This document shows positions 61,678-64,000 of a stretch of 64,000 nt of DNA, piece after piece; positions within the stretch are counted from its first letter, which is position 1, and every line of letters begins with the position of its first letter. Origin of the DNA: Streptomyces solicavernae (GTDB lineage: Bacteria > Actinomycetota > Actinomycetes > Streptomycetales > Streptomycetaceae); NCBI RefSeq assembly GCF_029968095.1, contig NZ_JASCIR010000005.1, positions 62,001 to 126,000 of the forward strand. The letters run 5' to 3'. Under the pieces are notes generated by a model. The model made no database searches and was not told the DNA's origin. It saw only the letters and a list, made by a program, of their open reading frames with translations. A program made the position numbers and the translations under genes.

Positions 61678-64000
61678 GTGGGATGGCGCGAGGAAATCGC
61701 CTCGGCTCTCGGCGAGTGGATCGCCGTCGAGGGGGGCGCGGGCAGGCAGCCACGGTGGCAGCGCGTCGGCAGGGCGGCCCGGAGCGGGGATCCCGGTCGC
61801 TACGTGGTCGATCTGCGGGGCTCCGACATCGGACCGGAACAGCTCGACTCCCTGAGGCTGGCCGGACCGGACGATGACGGCATCGAGACCAAGGGCGTCG
61901 CCGTCTCCGAAACCGTACAGAACGGCTCCCTGCTCACGCTGCGGGTACCGGAGTTCACCGAGATCGCCGACCCCTGCCTGTGGATGCTCAAGCAACCGCC
62001 CACCTTCCTGATCGAGGCCCTGCGTGACGGCATCGCGGGACTGGGCGAACATCCCCTCGCCACTGCTCTCGCGATCGCCGCGATCGGCGGCCCCTCAGCC
62101 CACGCCGTCGACCCGCCGGGCTTCCATCCCGCCCAGGCGGACGCCTACCGGGCCTGCCTCGGCGAAGGCGTCCACCTGGTGTGGGGGCCGCCGGGCACGG
62201 GGAAGACCACCGTCCTCAAGCGGGCCATCGGTGACCTGATCGCCCAGGGCCGGCGTGTGCTGCTGGTGTCGGCGACCAATATCGCCGTGGACAACGCCCT
62301 GCTGGGAGTGGTGCGGGAGAAGCGCCACGAGCCCGGCGACATCGTCCGGGTGGGACCGCCGCACCTGCGCGAGGTGGCCGAGGACCGGTCCGTGTCCCTG
62401 CCCCTGATGGTCCGGGCCCGGCTGACGGACGCAGCGGCCCGGCGCGCGGCACTCGAAGCCGAACTCGTCGCGATCGGGGACCGGGCGGGGCAGCTGGCAG
62501 CGTTGGAGAGCAGCCTTGCGGGATTCGACGCCCCGTCGTACTTCGCGGCGCTGAAGCTCATACGGATGCCCGGACAGGACATGGCAGCGACGCAAGCCCG
62601 GGTGACGGAGGCGGAGCAGCGGCTCAGCCGGGCAGTCCAGCGCCTGGCTCACCTCGCGGAGGCCATCGGGACAGCGCAGGCACGTCAGAAGGCCGCCGAC
62701 GCCGCGAAGGACCAGTGGCGCGACGTCGACGACCTCTCGGAGGAGATCACCCGGGTGCGGGAAGCAGCCGGTAACAGCGAGGCCGACGCCCTGCTCGCGG
62801 ACGACCACCGCCGTGCCCTGGAGCTGAGGCTGAAGGCCCTTGAGGCGAAGGGTGCCGTCGGCAGGTGGCGGCAGCGCGATGTGATCACCGCCCTCCAGGA
62901 CGAGCTGGTGGACGCCCGGCGGACCGCCACCGACGCCCGTATGGCAGCCAAGGAGGCCCGCGCCACCGCAACCGCGCACATCGCCCGTACCGGTGCACGT
63001 ATCAACGCACTGGCCGAGGCCATCCCGCTCACCCGGGACCAGATCGCCCGGCTCGAAGCCGACGCCGCGTCCCTCGTGGCCGAGAGCGAGCAGGCGCAGC
63101 AACGGGCGCTCGCCCTCGAACGGGAGGCGATCGGGGCGTCCGAGACCGCCGCCCGCGCCCGGCAGGCCCATGACCTGACCGAACACGCCGCCGGACGAGG
63201 CTGGCCGGCCCAGCACGACTCGGCCGAGCGACTGCGTCCCGCCGTGGCCGCCGACCGCACCCGCCGCCCGGAACTGGAGAAGCAGTACCAGCAGGCGCAG
63301 GAGGCGTACGAGCGGCTCGCCCGCAACGCCCAGGGCGAGATCATCAAGTCCGCCAAGCTGGTCGCCACCACCCTGGCCCGGTTCCGCACCAACCGAACGG
63401 TCTTCGAGGGGCCGTACGACGTGGTCCTCGTCGACGAGGCGGGTGCCGCGACCCTCCCCGAGGTCCTGCTCGCCACCGGAAAAGCGGGCCGGGCGGCCGT
63501 CCTGCTCGGGGACTTCATGCAGTTGGGGCCCGTCATCCCGCCGTCCCTCGGCAACAACGACCGCCCCGACATCAAGCGGTGGCTGCACCCGGACGTCTTC
63601 CAGCACTGCGGCATCCATGAACCCCCCGACGCCCAGGCGCACCCGTCCTGCGTCACGCTCACCGAACAGCACCGTTTCGGGCCCGCCGTCATGCGCCTGG
63701 CCAACGACCTCGCGTACGGCGGTGTCCTCACGGGCGGCCCCCAGGTGCTGCGGGAGCGGCCGGACAACGACCCCGAGATCGTCCTCATCGACACCGACGG
63801 ACTGCACGAGCTGGCCCGCGCCCACCTGACCGGCAGCCGCAAGGGATGGTGGCCGGCCGGCTCCCTCATCGCCCGGGCCCTGGTGGAACTCCATCGCGAG
63901 CAGGGTGAAGAGGCCGGCATCGTCACTCCGTACGGCGTCCAGGCCGAGGCCACGCTGGAGGCGCTGCGCGACGTCGAAGGCGCGGGGCGCCCGCCGGCCG
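61678..64000 (+). CDS. SF1 (UPF1-like) helicase with coiled-coil insertion, 3' end outside window
   Basis: At least 774 residues, open to the window edge. The first 150 residues are an unrecognised domain. Motif I is VWGPPGTGKTT (residues 168-178), and AAA_11/AAA_12-type motifs follow: Walker B VVLVDEAGAATLPE (582-595), motif III AVLLGDFMQLGPV and motif IV-like LTEQHRFGPAVMRLAND, with TPYGVQ later. Between motifs I and II lies a long charged coiled-coil insertion (about 240-560). Start GTG 61678 follows GGGGGACGG. Divergent from jetABCD, it is a candidate defence-linked helicase. The C-terminal domains, perhaps a nuclease, are not visible. Confidence 0.85.
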   Translation, partial: MGWREEIASALGEWIAVEGGAGRQPRWQRVGRAARSGDPGRYVVDLRGSDIGPEQLDSLRLAGPDDDGIETKGVAVSETVQNGSLLTLRVPEFTEIADPCLWMLKQPPTFLIEALRDGIAGLGEHPLATALAIAAIGGPSAHAVDPPGFHPAQADAYRACLGEGVHLVWGPPGTGKTTVLKRAIGDLIAQGRRVLLVSATNIAVDNALLGVVREKRHEPGDIVRVGPPHLREVAEDRSVSLPLMVRARLTDAAARRAALEAELVAIGDRAGQLAALESSLAGFDAPSYFAALKLIRMPGQDMAATQARVTEAEQRLSRAVQRLAHLAEAIGTAQARQKAADAAKDQWRDVDDLSEEITRVREAAGNSEADALLADDHRRALELRLKALEAKGAVGRWRQRDVITALQDELVDARRTATDARMAAKEARATATAHIARTGARINALAEAIPLTRDQIARLEADAASLVAESEQAQQRALALEREAIGASETAARARQAHDLTEHAAGRGWPAQHDSAERLRPAVAADRTRRPELEKQYQQAQEAYERLARNAQGEIIKSAKLVATTLARFRTNRTVFEGPYDVVLVDEAGAATLPEVLLATGKAGRAAVLLGDFMQLGPVIPPSLGNNDRPDIKRWLHPDVFQHCGIHEPPDAQAHPSCVTLTEQHRFGPAVMRLANDLAYGGVLTGGPQVLRERPDNDPEIVLIDTDGLHELARAHLTGSRKGWWPAGSLIARALVELHREQGEEAGIVTPYGVQAEATLEALRDVEGAGRPPA

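Overview
The window is a high-GC actinobacterial chromosome segment, almost certainly Streptomyces or a close relative. The evidence is the extreme third-position GC, GTG/TTG starts with strong Shine-Dalgarno sequences, 4-nt start/stop overlaps, XRE-DUF5753/DUF397/ATPase regulatory genes, a Streptomyces subtilisin inhibitor, a SepF paralogue and a full Mce lipid-transport operon. No tRNA, rRNA, CRISPR array, insertion sequence or prophage was seen. Most of the window reads as ordinary chromosome; the right end (about 45-64 kb) has the character of an accessory/defence region.

Layout. 1-2 kb: the tail of an MFS transporter, then a minus-strand group (sepF-like, MazG-like pyrophosphohydrolase, a small unknown protein). 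2-7.2 kb: a PucR-type regulator and three secreted proteins around a palindrome-rich divergent spacer. 7.3-20.6 kb: a plus-strand Mce operon: ATPase, two YrbE/MlaE permeases, mceA to mceF, four Mce-associated membrane proteins and a secreted lytic transglycosylase. Together these should import a lipid or sterol-like substrate across the envelope. 20.6-27.3 kb: an FAD monooxygenase, then a minus-strand MFS/acyl-CoA dehydrogenase/acyl-CoA synthetase operon facing a divergent TetR gene across a 25-bp palindrome. 27.5-30 kb: an ATPase/XRE/DUF397 developmental-type locus with three tandem DUF397 genes, a perfect terminator and the wreck of a type I methylase gene. 30-32 kb: an iron-box-controlled DUF2470 gene, a racemase-like protein lacking its cysteines and a small Cys-cluster protein.

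32.2-41.1 kb: a second TetR gene divergent from a six-gene catabolic operon: a dienoyl/enoyl-CoA-reductase-like SDR, an NDP-forming acyl-CoA synthetase, an acyl-CoA dehydrogenase, an enoyl-CoA hydratase, an NCS1 permease and a 3-hydroxyacyl-CoA dehydrogenase. It looks like uptake, CoA activation and beta-oxidation of one unknown acid. 41.2-45.2 kb: a protease inhibitor gene with a striking 5' leader hairpin, then a PucR regulator and pruA (glutamate-semialdehyde dehydrogenase) without a proline dehydrogenase gene.

45.2-53 kb: a three-gene operon of OB-fold membrane protein (YqiJ-like), flotillin and a giant AAA ATPase of about 1640 residues. 53.3-61.5 kb: a complete four-gene Wadjet type III (JetABCD) anti-plasmid condensin system with intact ATPase and TOPRIM-like nuclease motifs. 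61.7 kb to the end: a divergently transcribed SF1 helicase with a coiled-coil insertion, cut by the window edge. The side-by-side Wadjet, coiled-coil helicase and flotillin/giant-ATPase genes are the most interesting part, a possible composite defence island.
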